From assembly GCF_000772965.1 (NCBI RefSeq), contig NZ_JPVQ01000001.1:186001-250000 (forward strand): 64,000 nucleotides of DNA, given 5' to 3'. Both the position numbers and the translations under genes were made by a program. Below are positions 9,142 to 17,708 of the stretch, one piece after another. This DNA comes from Ureibacillus massiliensis 4400831 = CIP 108448 = CCUG 49529 (GTDB lineage Bacteria; Bacillota; Bacilli; Bacillales_A; Planococcaceae). The stretch's first letter is position 1. Every line of letters starts with the position of its first letter. The notes under the pieces are model-generated. The model saw only the letters and a list, made by a program, of their open reading frames with translations. It had not been told where the DNA came from and did no database searches.

Positions 9142-9972
9142 TTAAATTTCTCTAATTGTTACTTCTGGTGCACCTAAGCGAGGTTTTGCACCATGGTATA
9201 CAGGGCCAACAAATTGGTTTAGTTTCCAGCCATGTTTAATACCTGCAGCGACAAATTCTTTTGCTTCAAAGACAGCATCTTTCACACTCATACCATTAGC
9301 TAAATTAGCCGTTACACTAGCTGCAAAAGTACAGCCTGCACCGTGGTTATAAGTGGTATCTACTTTATCTGTTTCAAGTAAATAGAATTTATCCCCATCG
9401 AAGAATAAATCAACTGCTTTATCTGTTGATAGAGCACGACCACCTTTAATCACGACGTTTTTAGCACCGAGAGAATGGATTTTTTCTGCTGCTGTTTTTA
9501 GCTCATCAATCGTTTTTGGTGTACCAGTGCCAGCCAATTGTCCTGCTTCAAAAAGGTTTGGTGTTGTTACTAATGCATGTGGTAATAAAAATTCAATCAT
9601 TGCACCAACAGTACCTGGATTTAATACTTCATCTTCACCTTTACATACCATCACAGGATCAATCACTACATTTTTCACTCCTGATGCTGCTATTGCTTCA
9701 CCTGAAGTTTGAATTACTTCCTCAGTTGATAACATACCTGTTTTTAAAGCATCGATTCCAGTGGAGAAAGCTGTTTTTAATTGTGCTTTTAATACATCAA
9801 TAGGTAATGTATAAACGCCATGGTTCCAATTGTTATCTGGGTCCATCGTTGCAATCACTGTGACTGCTGCCATTCCGTAAGTATTATGCTCTTCAAATGC
9901 TTTTAAATCTGCTTCTAATCCTGCACCACCAGATGCATCAGATCCGGCAATTGTTAATGTTTTTTTCAACAA
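9142..9972 (-). CDS. pdxK: pyridoxine/pyridoxal kinase (ThiD-like PdxK)
   Basis: Ribokinase-fold kinase of 276 residues in the ThiD branch. The N-terminal TIAGSDASGGAGLEADLKAF and the C-terminal anion-hole motif NHGAGCTFAASV are both present. In Bacillus the ThiD-like PdxK phosphorylates B6 vitamers. Assignment to PdxK rather than HMP kinase rests on closer similarity to the B. subtilis PdxK sequence as I recall it and on its place next to ung, as in the ywd region. The start is one of two adjacent TTG codons; the first, at 9972, has AAAGGAG 11 bases upstream. Downstream is a clear terminator. Confidence 0.82.
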   Translation of the reverse strand: MLKKTLTIAGSDASGGAGLEADLKAFEEHNTYGMAAVTVIATMDPDNNWNHGVYTLPIDVLKAQLKTAFSTGIDALKTGMLSTEEVIQTSGEAIAASGVKNVVIDPVMVCKGEDEVLNPGTVGAMIEFLLPHALVTTPNLFEAGQLAGTGTPKTIDELKTAAEKIHSLGAKNVVIKGGRALSTDKAVDLFFDGDKFYLLETDKVDTTYNHGAGCTFAASVTANLANGMSVKDAVFEAKEFVAAGIKHGWKLNQFVGPVYHGAKPRLGAPEVTIREI

Positions 9973-10128
9973 TTTACATCGAACTCCTTTTACATTTGTA
10001 TAGTAATTGTAAGTTAAGTATAAAGTAGAACTGATAGTATAAAAATAGCCAGAATCTTATAAAATTACATGGTCAGAAACTCTTACTTCAAACAATGTCT
10101 TTATCATAGGTAATGCTCTTTATATTGA

Positions 10129-10282
10129 ATCGCTCTAATTTGTGTCGATATCGCTCTGTTTTGTGTCTGAATCGATACATTTTGTGTCCATATCGCCCTA
10201 TATTGTGTCCAAATCGCTCTCCACACCGTTGAACTGGTTTCGCAACACTTGTTATCGCTCTGTTTTGTGTCTGAATCGATAC
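10129..10282. repeat. 21-bp-period repeat array (family A, locus 2)
   Basis: Five copies of the CGAT-N3-GACACAAAAT unit, in the opposite orientation to loci 1 and 3. They are interrupted by a spacer containing ACAAGTGTTGCGAAACCAG, a diverged copy of the locus 1 spacer. The array lies between divergent pdxK and ung, so promoters for both genes must sit within or beside it. Confidence 0.9.
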
Positions 10283-10348
10283 TTCTTGACAACATTCATT
10301 GAAATTTCATTCCTAATAAAGTACCGTGAAAGGTAGAGGTGTTATGGA

Positions 10349-11023
10349 ATGAAAAAAATATTTGAGAATGACTGGCAAGAAATTCTTGCAGATGAATTTG
10401 AAAAACCATATTATCAACAGCTCAGAAAATTTGTCGCACAGGAATACAGTACAACTACAGTGTATCCATCAAAAGAGGAAGTCATGAATGCATTTTACGT
10501 GAGCTATCAAGATGTTAAAGTCGTTATTTTAGGGCAGGATCCGTACCATGGACCTGGACAAGCGCATGGGATGTGTTTCTCAGTTAAGCCTGGAGTTCCA
10601 CATCCTCCGAGCCTTCGAAATATTTTTCAAGAATTACAGAGTGATATAGGTTGTCCTATTCCGAAAGATGGCTATTTGATGAAATGGGCAAAGCAAGGAG
10701 TATTTCTTTTAAATACAGTACTAACGGTCCGTCAAGGTGAAGCCAATTCCCATAAAGGAATGGGTTGGGAGCAGTTTACAGATGCAGTTATAGAAAAATT
10801 AGCGAAGAGACAGGACCCAATCATTTTTGTGCTTTGGGGAAGACCTGCCCAATCTAAACAGTCTATTATCAGGCAATCAGGTGCACATCATGTCATACTA
10901 CAAGCACCGCATCCAAGTCCATTAAGTGCTCATAGAGGTTTTTTTGGAAGTAAGCCATTTTCTAAAATAAATGAACAGCTTGAAGCTTGGGGAAAGCAAC
11001 CGATTGACTGGTGTATAGAATAG
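10349..11023 (+). CDS. ung: uracil-DNA glycosylase, family 1
   Basis: Excises uracil from DNA, starting base-excision repair. All family-1 motifs are visible: [13 protein letters not shown] with catalytic Asp64, [16 protein letters not shown], and the DNA-intercalating loop [11 protein letters not shown]. Its 224 residues are the normal length. It is followed on the same strand by a tiny Cys-rich gene, ywdI and ywdK, matching the B. subtilis ywd order. Confidence 0.96.
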   Translation: MKKIFENDWQEILADEFEKPYYQQLRKFVAQEYSTTTVYPSKEEVMNAFYVSYQDVKVVILGQDPYHGPGQAHGMCFSVKPGVPHPPSLRNIFQELQSDIGCPIPKDGYLMKWAKQGVFLLNTVLTVRQGEANSHKGMGWEQFTDAVIEKLAKRQDPIIFVLWGRPAQSKQSIIRQSGAHHVILQAPHPSPLSAHRGFFGSKPFSKINEQLEAWGKQPIDWCIE

Positions 11024-11109
11024 TATAAAAGATTACATAAAACTTAAAAGACAAGCTTTCCTCTCTCTTAGTAATCTGATAAAGTGTACTAGAAAGTGAG
11101 GGAAGAGTT

Positions 11110-11286
11110 GTGCGAATCAATTGTTTTCAATGTCAATATTTTAAAGTTACTTGGGACCAAAACAGACCTCGTGGATGTACAGCCTATGGATTTAAAACAA
11201 AGCAGCTTCCTTCAGTAGTTGTAAAACAGTCTTCTGGTATGGAATGCATGAAGTTTGTGCCCAAAACACAGGAGGGAAAACGATGA
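11110..11286 (+). CDS. small Cys-rich protein downstream of ung
   Basis: A 58-residue protein starting with GTG at 11110 after GAGGGAAGA. It contains CFQC (Cys5, Cys8), Cys23 and Cys46, a spacing that could bind a metal. Its stop overlaps the start of the ywdI-like gene (ATGA at 11283-11286), so the two are translationally coupled, which argues strongly that it is real. I recall similar very short proteins in Bacilli that inherit a uracil-DNA glycosylase label from this neighbourhood, but it has no glycosylase motif. Function unknown. Confidence 0.75.
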   Translation: MRINCFQCQYFKVTWDQNRPRGCTAYGFKTKQLPSVVVKQSSGMECMKFVPKTQEGKR

Positions 11287-11558
11287 TCTCTGTCGATACA
11301 ATACTCAATGAAATTGAAAAACATACGCGCATTGCAAAGGGTGTAAATGACAACCAATTAATACGTGAACATATCGTTGCAATCCGTGCATTATGCGATG
11401 TCCTATTAGCTGAGCAAAATTCTAATAAAACTGTGACATTCCAAAAAAATGAGGAACTAGATAACGTTCAATCGATACAAATGAAGAATACAGCATCACT
11501 ACCTTCAAATAAATTAAAAGAAGAGGATGCGAACGGTGAGTCTTTGTTTGATTTTTAA
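11283..11558 (+). CDS. ywdI: YwdI family protein (DUF5327)
   Basis: Protein of 91 residues, soluble, with an N-terminal helical region (MISVDTILNEIEKH and EHIVAIRALCDVLL) and a polar tail ending GESLFDF. It matches the YwdI family in position and sequence character. The ATG at 11283 overlaps the previous stop and has GGAGGG upstream; a longer frame from 11244 lies inside the Cys-rich gene and is rejected. No function is known. Confidence 0.8.
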   Translation: MISVDTILNEIEKHTRIAKGVNDNQLIREHIVAIRALCDVLLAEQNSNKTVTFQKNEELDNVQSIQMKNTASLPSNKLKEEDANGESLFDF

Positions 11559-11601
11559 TAAATAAAAAACACAATAAAAAAGGAAATTGAGGGAAGTAAA
11601 A

Positions 11602-11982
11602 ATGAAAGGTTCGATTATTTCAGGTGCTATTTATGGTTTCCTTGCTGTGGCGTTAGGAGCCTTTGGAGCACATGCACTAAAGAGTATATTAGATGATTAT
11701 GGAATAGGGATTTGGAATACTGCTGTTCAATATCAAATGTTTCATGCTACAGCAATCCTCATAATAGGCGTATTGATGAGTGCAAAAATTCTAGGTTCAA
11801 GCAAATCATTAAAATGGGCAGCGATTTGTATGAACATAGGAATCATCTTTTTTGCAGGAAGTTTATATGTCTTGGCATTATCAGGAATTAAAGTTTTGGG
11901 AGCAATTACACCAATCGGTGGAGTGTTCTTCCTAATTGGATGGGTTCTACTAATTGTATCTACATTAAAACACGCAAAATAA
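11602..11982 (+). CDS. ywdK: DUF423 membrane protein (YwdK-like)
   Basis: Integral membrane protein of 126 residues with four hydrophobic helices and the family hallmark GAFGAHALK near the N terminus. Function is unknown across the family. The ATG at 11602 follows GAGGGAAG; an in-frame ATG 15 bases earlier is less well placed. It is the last gene of the ung-ywdI-ywdK group and is followed by a strong terminator. Confidence 0.88.
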   Translation: MKGSIISGAIYGFLAVALGAFGAHALKSILDDYGIGIWNTAVQYQMFHATAILIIGVLMSAKILGSSKSLKWAAICMNIGIIFFAGSLYVLALSGIKVLGAITPIGGVFFLIGWVLLIVSTLKHAK

Positions 11983-11990
11983 ACTGACAC

Positions 11991-12032
11991 CAAAGAATCA
12001 CAATGATCAAAAGCATTGTGGTTCTTTTTTTC
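11991..12032 (+). terminator. terminator after ywdK
   Basis: AGAATCACAATG (11994-12005) pairs with CATTGTGGTTCT, followed by a run of T. Confidence 0.85.
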
Positions 12033-12094
12033 TCAAAAAATGCGTTGGAACCTAGTATACTCGCTTTACTCTTGGATATTAACAATATAGGCTA

Positions 12095-12183
12095 AACGAA
12101 TGTTTATGTCGCAGCCTAATACATTTTCCTATAAGTCATTAAATTTCTATGCTAAGTAACCTAACCAACTTAAAACATTCGTT
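12095..12183. promoter_or_regulatory. widely spaced inverted repeat upstream of the M20 gene
   Basis: AACGAATGTTT at 12095-12105 and its exact complement AAACATTCGTT at 12173-12183 are 67 bases apart, upstream of the M20 peptidase gene. They could be a pair of operator half-sites or chance in AT-rich DNA. Confidence 0.3.
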
Positions 12184-12272
12184 CATTAAATAAGGTAAAC
12201 TATTAATATTATAATTTTTGGTAGAATAGTTTTATAAAGGTTATAGATTTTAAAATGAAGGGGTTGTCGAGA

Positions 12273-13454
12273 GTGGAAAACCTAATAATGGGTTTAGATA
12301 AAGTGTTTGAAGAAATGGTATCAATTAGACGATATATACATGCAAATCCTGAGCTGTCATTCCACGAGGTACATACACCTGCATATATTGCAGATTTTCA
12401 TCGTGAAATAGGGCTAGATGTGAGAGAAGGTGTAGGTGGAAGGGGCGTTGTTGCAACACTTAGAGGTGCGAAACAAGGAAAAACCGTTGCATTAAGAGCA
12501 GACTTTGATGCACTTGCCATCCAAGAATTAAATGACCTACCTTATAAATCAAAGGTTGAAGGTGTCATGCACGCCTGTGGTCATGATGGACACACAGCTA
12601 CACTATTAGGGCTTGCAAAAGTATTAAAAGATATGCAAGAAGAACTGGCAGGAAATGTAGTATTTATTCATCAATTTGCGGAAGAAATTGCTCCAGGAGG
12701 GGCAAAGCCTATGATTGAAGATGGTTGCTTAGATGGTGTAGATGTCATTTTTGGCACACATTTATGGGCAACTACTCCTTTAGGTGACGTTTGGGTGAAA
12801 AATGGTCCCATTATGGCAGCTGCGGACCGCTTTGAAATTGAAGTAAAGGGAAAAGGCGGTCATGGTGCAGAGCCACATAATTCGATAGATGCTATTTTAC
12901 TGGGCTCTCAATTCATTACTCAGCTCCAAACTATTGTCTCACGCAGAGTAAACCCTTTAAAACAAGCAGTTATATCAGTAGGTCATTTTGAAGCGATAAA
13001 TCCATTTAATGTTATTGCGGATACTGCGATTTTAAAAGGAACTGTAAGAACTTTTGATGAAGAGATTCGTACATTTATAGAAAGTGAGATTGAATACTTA
13101 TTAAAAGCCGTTTGTGAAGGTGCTCATGCGAATTATGAATATAAATATTTCAGAGGGTATCCACCGGTTGTGAACCATCCAAATGAAACGGCATTTATCG
13201 CAGAGATTGCTAGCCAAATTCAAGAGGTGCAGCAGGTAAAGGAATGTGATCCGTTTATGGTAGGGGAGGACTTTGCTTACTATTTACAACAGGTTCCAGG
13301 CACATTTTTCATTACCGGAGCAAAAGATCCGACTTGGGAGGTTGCCTATCCGCATCACCACGCCCGCTTCAATTTTGATGAAAGAGCCATGCTGATTGCA
13401 GCAAAAACGCTTGGATTAGCAACGATTCAATATTTGAATAATCAAGATAACTAA
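12273..13454 (+). CDS. M20 family amidohydrolase (N-acyl-amino acid / hippurate hydrolase type)
   Basis: Zinc- or manganese-dependent cytosolic amidohydrolase of about 393 residues that probably deacylates N-acyl amino acids. The metal-site motif HACGHDGHTA, the catalytic EE in FAEEIAPGGA, and FGTHLW are typical of the M20D group. The dimerisation domain starts at GKGGHGAEPH, and the C-terminal metal His is in PHHHARFNFDE. GTG at 12273 is preferred (AAGGGG nine bases upstream) over an ATG at 12255. The exact substrate cannot be told. It is a single-gene unit. Confidence 0.85.
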   Translation: MENLIMGLDKVFEEMVSIRRYIHANPELSFHEVHTPAYIADFHREIGLDVREGVGGRGVVATLRGAKQGKTVALRADFDALAIQELNDLPYKSKVEGVMHACGHDGHTATLLGLAKVLKDMQEELAGNVVFIHQFAEEIAPGGAKPMIEDGCLDGVDVIFGTHLWATTPLGDVWVKNGPIMAAADRFEIEVKGKGGHGAEPHNSIDAILLGSQFITQLQTIVSRRVNPLKQAVISVGHFEAINPFNVIADTAILKGTVRTFDEEIRTFIESEIEYLLKAVCEGAHANYEYKYFRGYPPVVNHPNETAFIAEIASQIQEVQQVKECDPFMVGEDFAYYLQQVPGTFFITGAKDPTWEVAYPHHHARFNFDERAMLIAAKTLGLATIQYLNNQDN

Positions 13455-13628
13455 AAATTTTGATGATAATAGATATAGTGATGATGAAAGCATGTTTTTC
13501 ACCTTCCTAAGATTATACAACATTAGTAAATTACTACTTTTTCATCTATTATTTTGGGATAAATATTTTAGTGTAATAGTTTAATAATAATATTTAAAAT
13601 AAATAAACTAGTAAACGAGGGAACATAC

Positions 13629-15314
13629 ATGAAAATTGGGACAAAGTTAGGTGGATCATTCTACGCTTTAATTGTATTAATGTGTATATCAGTAGTTATT
13701 AGTTTTTTCAGTTTAAATAATGTTGAAACAAAGATGCGTGATGCTTTGGATAGTCGTGTTAATCAAATGCTAGTTGCAGATGATATTCGCTATGCTGTCT
13801 CTATGCAAGGTGCATTAGTGAGAGAAGTTATCCTCGAAGGCTCACAACGTGCTAAAGAAGAGTTAGCTCATTATCAAGGAGTATTTGATTCGAAAATTGA
13901 GGAGCTAGACGGGTTAGCACAAAGTGAAACAATGCGTGGATACTTAAGTGAAATCATCACACTTAATGAAGAATTTAAAAGTAATCTACAACTAGCCTTA
14001 GATGCTGTGGATACTGGAGAAACAAGACAAGCGTCCATTATAGTGTCAAACCTATTAAAAGAAGGCAATGCCGAGTTAGCGGAAATTACAACGGGTATGA
14101 TTGACTATCAAAAAGGACAGTTAACAGCAATCAATAATGAAACGAATGCTGCAATTGCTATTACGAAATCTACAACAGTCATCGTATTGATTATTAGTAT
14201 CTTTATAGGATTAGCATTAGTTTTCTATGTCAATAGAGCGATTTCTAAACCGATTAAATCTGTTGCAGAATCCGTTAAAATTTTATCATCGGGTGATTTA
14301 ACAGTGGCGGATATCCATGTTAAATCAAAGGATGAAATTGGCCAGCTTGCTAACGCGATTAACACGATGAAAGGTAATTTTAGATCATTAGTACAAAATT
14401 TACAGTTAAATGCTGAGCATTTAAGTGCGGCAGCTCAGCAACTAAGTGCAAGTACTGAAGAAATTTCAGCAACAACGGAGGATGTAACAGGCAGAGTTAG
14501 CGCAACTGCACAAATTGCTAAAAGTAGTGCAAAAGCGGCAAGTGAGAGTGCAAATGCAATGGAAGAGACGGCAGCTGGAGTAGGGCGCATTGCTGAATCC
14601 ACTCAAACTTTACATTCTACATCCCTTGAAGCAAGCGATACCGCTAGCAACGGGGAAGCAATTTTAAGCAAGGCAGAGCAACAAATGAATACAATCAACA
14701 ACTCTACTACTTCTGTTAATGAATTAGTTCAGAAGCTGAGCAAGCAAACAGAAGAAATTGAAACCATTTCAAGAGTAATTACTGATATTACAGAACAAAC
14801 CAACTTGCTTGCTTTAAATGCGGCAATTGAAGCAGCACGAGCAGGGGAGCATGGCAAAGGCTTTGCTGTTGTAGCAGATGAAGTACGTAAACTTGCGGTA
14901 GAATCCAAAGAATCTGCTAGTCAAATTGTTGCTTTAACCGTTGAAATTAAGAAGGACACTCACAATGTTACAAAGGCTGTAAATAACTCCATAACATCTG
15001 TAAACGATGGTGTTAAAGTTATTGGAGAGGCTGGACAATCTTTCACAAGTATTGTTCAAGCTGTTGAAAAGATGAAAGTTCAAATAGAAGAAATATCTGC
15101 TACTGCAGAACAAATATCAGCAAGCGCTGAAGAAGTTTCAGCGTCAGTAACTGAAATCGCTAGTGGCTCTACAAAATCCGCCAATGATGTGGAAATGATT
15201 GCAGCTAGCATTGAAGAACAATCTGCTACAATGGATCAAGTAAACACGATTGCGGTAGATTTAAGCGAAAAAGCACAAAATTTACAAACGCAAGTTCAAA
15301 AATTTAAAATCTGA
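13629..15314 (+). CDS. methyl-accepting chemotaxis protein
   Basis: Membrane chemoreceptor of 561 residues. TM1 is at about residues 10-30, an extracytoplasmic four-helix-bundle sensor follows to about 180, TM2 is at about 182-205, then a HAMP linker ([10 protein letters not shown] onward) and a long coiled-coil signalling domain. The hairpin tip that contacts CheA/CheW is visible as [18 protein letters not shown] followed by [17 protein letters not shown]. Glu/Gln-rich methylation segments flank it. The ligand is unknown. It is monogenic, with a terminator shared with convergent gerQ. Confidence 0.93.
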   Translation: MKIGTKLGGSFYALIVLMCISVVISFFSLNNVETKMRDALDSRVNQMLVADDIRYAVSMQGALVREVILEGSQRAKEELAHYQGVFDSKIEELDGLAQSETMRGYLSEIITLNEEFKSNLQLALDAVDTGETRQASIIVSNLLKEGNAELAEITTGMIDYQKGQLTAINNETNAAIAITKSTTVIVLIISIFIGLALVFYVNRAISKPIKSVAESVKILSSGDLTVADIHVKSKDEIGQLANAINTMKGNFRSLVQNLQLNAEHLSAAAQQLSASTEEISATTEDVTGRVSATAQIAKSSAKAASESANAMEETAAGVGRIAESTQTLHSTSLEASDTASNGEAILSKAEQQMNTINNSTTSVNELVQKLSKQTEEIETISRVITDITEQTNLLALNAAIEAARAGEHGKGFAVVADEVRKLAVESKESASQIVALTVEIKKDTHNVTKAVNNSITSVNDGVKVIGEAGQSFTSIVQAVEKMKVQIEEISATAEQISASAEEVSASVTEIASGSTKSANDVEMIAASIEEQSATMDQVNTIAVDLSEKAQNLQTQVQKFKI

Positions 15315-15319
15315 CAAAG

Positions 15320-15358
15320 AAGCCCACTTCAAACCTCGTTAGTTTGAAGTGGGCTTTA
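15320..15358. terminator. bidirectional terminator between chemoreceptor and gerQ
   Basis: AAGCCCACTTCAAAC and GTTTGAAGTGGGCTT form a perfect 15-bp stem between convergent genes. Confidence 0.85.
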
Positions 15359-15369
15359 CAATTACAGCA

Positions 15370-15849
15370 TTATTGTCTGGCATTTGGATTAACAACTGAT
15401 CCCCCACGTAAGTAAGTAATTGGTTCTTCAAATCTAGCGTAATCAAAATAAATCATCGGGAATAGGTAATAGTGGTCTGTTTGAAACTCACGAATGACAG
15501 CGTGGTCTCTACCAGCTTCAACAACAACTCCACGAACGAGTACAGTATTTCCGCTTTCATTTGTTCCTACAGCTGATGGAATGGTGAAAGAAAAAACAGC
15601 TTCTTTTCCACGATTTAATCGTAGAATATTCTCGATATAAGATTCTTCTCCACGAGCTCCTCCTGCGCTAGTTGTAAATGTTGGTATTCCAGCTGGCGCC
15701 ATTGAGGCAGTACTAGGGAAGGCTGGTGTAGTCATTTGTTGTGTTTGATTAGGTGTTTGACTAGGTGTTTGAGCTGGGAACGGGTATTGTGGACTAGTAG
15801 TAAAGGGTTGTTGTTGCTGATTGTTATGATTCCAATAATAATAAGTCAA
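15370..15849 (-). CDS. gerQ: spore coat protein GerQ
   Basis: Inner spore-coat protein required to place the cortex hydrolase CwlJ for germination, cross-linked by transglutaminase in B. subtilis. The N-terminal half is Gln/Pro/Thr-rich and variable. The conserved core begins at about residue 69 with ESYIENILRLNRGK and continues through VVVEAGRDHAVI to FDYARFEEPITYLRGG. The start is TTG at 15849, with AAAGGA upstream, giving 159 residues; an in-frame ATG at 15891 would run into the adjacent cwlJ relic. The protein looks intact although its partner gene next door is broken. Confidence 0.88.
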   Translation of the reverse strand: MTYYYWNHNNQQQQPFTTSPQYPFPAQTPSQTPNQTQQMTTPAFPSTASMAPAGIPTFTTSAGGARGEESYIENILRLNRGKEAVFSFTIPSAVGTNESGNTVLVRGVVVEAGRDHAVIREFQTDHYYLFPMIYFDYARFEEPITYLRGGSVVNPNARQ

Positions 15850-15879
15850 CCAAAAACATCCTTTCAATTTTAAATTTAG

Positions 15880-16291
15880 ATTCCAGGACAAACGCCCTGA
15901 TTAGAGGCATAGATACATGGGATTTAAACTTTTACAGTGATAATACCACTGTGCTCGGGCAATTCCCTGTAGGCATAAAAAATCACAAAGCTCGGTCCAT
16001 GGGCAAAAGAAAGTTCATCATTTACTACACGTCTAGCTAATGCAAAAATTTGAGGTCTTGATCGCTAGTAAAAGTAAATTTTTCCTGAGTCCTAAACCCT
16101 CGAGAACTTTTAAAAATTAATTTTCAATAGAGCGAATATTTTCGTAATCGAGGCAGTCAGCACGGACACGATTGACACCGACATTGCAAACTAAGCATCC
16201 CGAGATTCCCATCACTTCAGCCTCTGCACGCATTAATCTTGCGAGTAATTGGATTTGAGCATCATTAGCAGCAATTACAGCAATAGCTCAT
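15880..16291 (-). pseudogene. cwlJ: cwlJ relic (spore cortex lytic enzyme), multiple frameshifts and stops
   Basis: Read on the minus strand from a good GGAGGT site, the ATG (16289-16291) is followed by an extra A. The frame one base on encodes AIAVIAANDAQIQLLARLMR, then RAEAEVMGISGCLV and NVGVNRVRADCLDYENIRSI, all typical of the CwlJ N terminus. It then meets TAA. Homology resumes in another frame as GKIYFY, two in-frame TAGs and LARRVVNDELSFAHGPS, then in others as FFMPTGNCP, QWYYHCKS and NQGVCPGI. At least four indels plus stops across about 400 bases show decay rather than one sequencing error. Identification rests on recalled CwlJ sequence and on its place beside gerQ. Confidence 0.82.
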
Positions 16292-16533
16292 ACCTCCTCA
16301 AAATAAATGTATGCATCAGTATATGTTTCAGAATAAAAAATGATAAAAATGTAGAAAATTGTATAGCAATGGCATTTTAGGGTGTAAAAAATAGTGTGTA
16401 AAAGTTGTATAAATGTGTCATTTTGTCAATAAAATAGGGGAAAAGATATGTTATGAACGGTTAATTTAACGGTTGTAAATTTTGAAATAAGGAGTATGAA
16501 TATTCGAAAATAACTAATGAGGGGTTGGTTAAA

Positions 16534-16698
16534 ATGCAGTTTGGTACGTGGATTGCTATCATTATTAGTGCAGTTATCGCTTTTATAGTTGCAGGATTTT
16601 ATAATCAACCAGTGCATTGGTACTTATTTATTTTAATCTTATTCATTGGCTTCTTTATTAATACAATCATATTAATATTAAAATCGAATGATGAATAA
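16534..16698 (+). CDS. small two-helix membrane protein
   Basis: A 54-residue protein with two hydrophobic segments, about residues 5-22 (WIAIIISAVIAFIVAGF) and 28-50, joined by a short polar loop, ending KSNDE. The ATG at 16534 has GAGGGG nine bases upstream, and a strong terminator begins six bases after the stop, so it is probably expressed alone. I do not recognise the family and assign no function. Confidence 0.65.
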   Translation: MQFGTWIAIIISAVIAFIVAGFYNQPVHWYLFILILFIGFFINTIILILKSNDE

Positions 16699-16703
16699 AA
16701 ATA

Positions 16704-16743
16704 AAAGGGCGACTCAGGTCTAATTGATTTGAGTCGTCCTTTC
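16704..16743. terminator. bidirectional terminator before hemQ
   Basis: AAAGGGCGACTCA and TGAGTCGTCCTTT form a stem between the convergent small membrane protein gene and hemQ. Confidence 0.85.
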
Positions 16744-16758
16744 TTATGGTCAGTCTTA

Positions 16759-17508
16759 TTAAACAGTTAAGAACTTAACTAATTTATCGTAGTCAAGGAT
16801 GTTTCCTACAAGGAATTCGCCAAATTCACCGTAGCGAGCTGATACTTCGTCAAAACGCATTTCGTATACGATTTTTTTGAATTGTAGCATATCATCAGAG
16901 AATAATGTAACGCCCCACTCATGGTCATCAAAACCAACAGATCCAGTAATGTATTGTTTTACTTTACCAGCATAACTACGTCCGATTAAACCATGAGATC
17001 TCATTAATTCTCTACGTTCATCCATAGAAAGCATGTACCAGTTGTCATTACCTTCACGACGTTTATCCATTGGATAAAAGCATACGTATTTCGTGCGTGG
17101 TAATTCAGGGTAAAGTCGTGCACGCACATGTGGGTTTTGATATGGATCTTCGTCAGAGCCTTTTGCTAAGTAGTTTGAAAGTTCTACGACTGAGACGTAA
17201 GAATAAGTAGGAACAGTAAAATCAGCAATGGCAAGCTTATTGAACTCTGCTTCAAGCTCTTGTAGCTCTTCTGGTGTTTCACGAAGAATCATTAGCATGA
17301 AGTCTGCTTTTTGTCCTAAAATTGAATAAAACGCATGTGAACCAGTGTTTGCAACATGTGCTTCATTTAATTTTTCTAAGTATTGTACGAACTCATCAAC
17401 TGCTTTCGTGCGTTCTTCTTCAGAAACTAATTTCCATGAAGTCCAGTCAATAGCTCGGAAATCGTGTAAACAGTACCAGCCGTCTAATGTAATAGCTGCT
17501 TCATTCAT
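16759..17508 (-). CDS. hemQ: coproheme decarboxylase HemQ
   Basis: Chlorite-dismutase-like enzyme that oxidatively decarboxylates iron coproporphyrin III to heme b, the last step of the Gram-positive heme pathway. Its 249 residues are the standard length. The segment [14 protein letters not shown] carries the catalytic Tyr region, and [14 protein letters not shown] the proximal His. The ATG follows AAGGGAG. A Fur-like inverted repeat sits just upstream of the start. The same gene lies in the ywf region of B. subtilis (ywfI). Confidence 0.93.
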   Translation of the reverse strand: MNEAAITLDGWYCLHDFRAIDWTSWKLVSEEERTKAVDEFVQYLEKLNEAHVANTGSHAFYSILGQKADFMLMILRETPEELQELEAEFNKLAIADFTVPTYSYVSVVELSNYLAKGSDEDPYQNPHVRARLYPELPRTKYVCFYPMDKRREGNDNWYMLSMDERRELMRSHGLIGRSYAGKVKQYITGSVGFDDHEWGVTLFSDDMLQFKKIVYEMRFDEVSARYGEFGEFLVGNILDYDKLVKFLTV

Positions 17509-17528
17509 TGTATGAACACTCCCTTAAT

Positions 17529-17543
17529 TGATTATCGTTTTCA
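17529..17543. promoter_or_regulatory. possible Fur/PerR-type box upstream of hemQ
   Basis: Read on the hemQ strand the site is TGAAAAC-G-ATAATCA, matching 11 of 14 positions of the 7-1-7 Fur consensus TGATAAT-N-ATTATCA. It lies 21 bases upstream of the hemQ start codon. Confidence 0.4.
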
Positions 17544-17708
17544 TTCACAATCTTAGCATAAAATCTAACAATTTCCTTGATTTGAATACTACAAATTGGT
17601 GAATTTATTCAATTCCAAAAGTAGTGTGCCCACTTTTAAAGAAAAAGTGAATCGTGTATGCTTGAAAGTAAATAAAACCAAATCAAAATAGACGATTTAG
17701 GAGCATTA

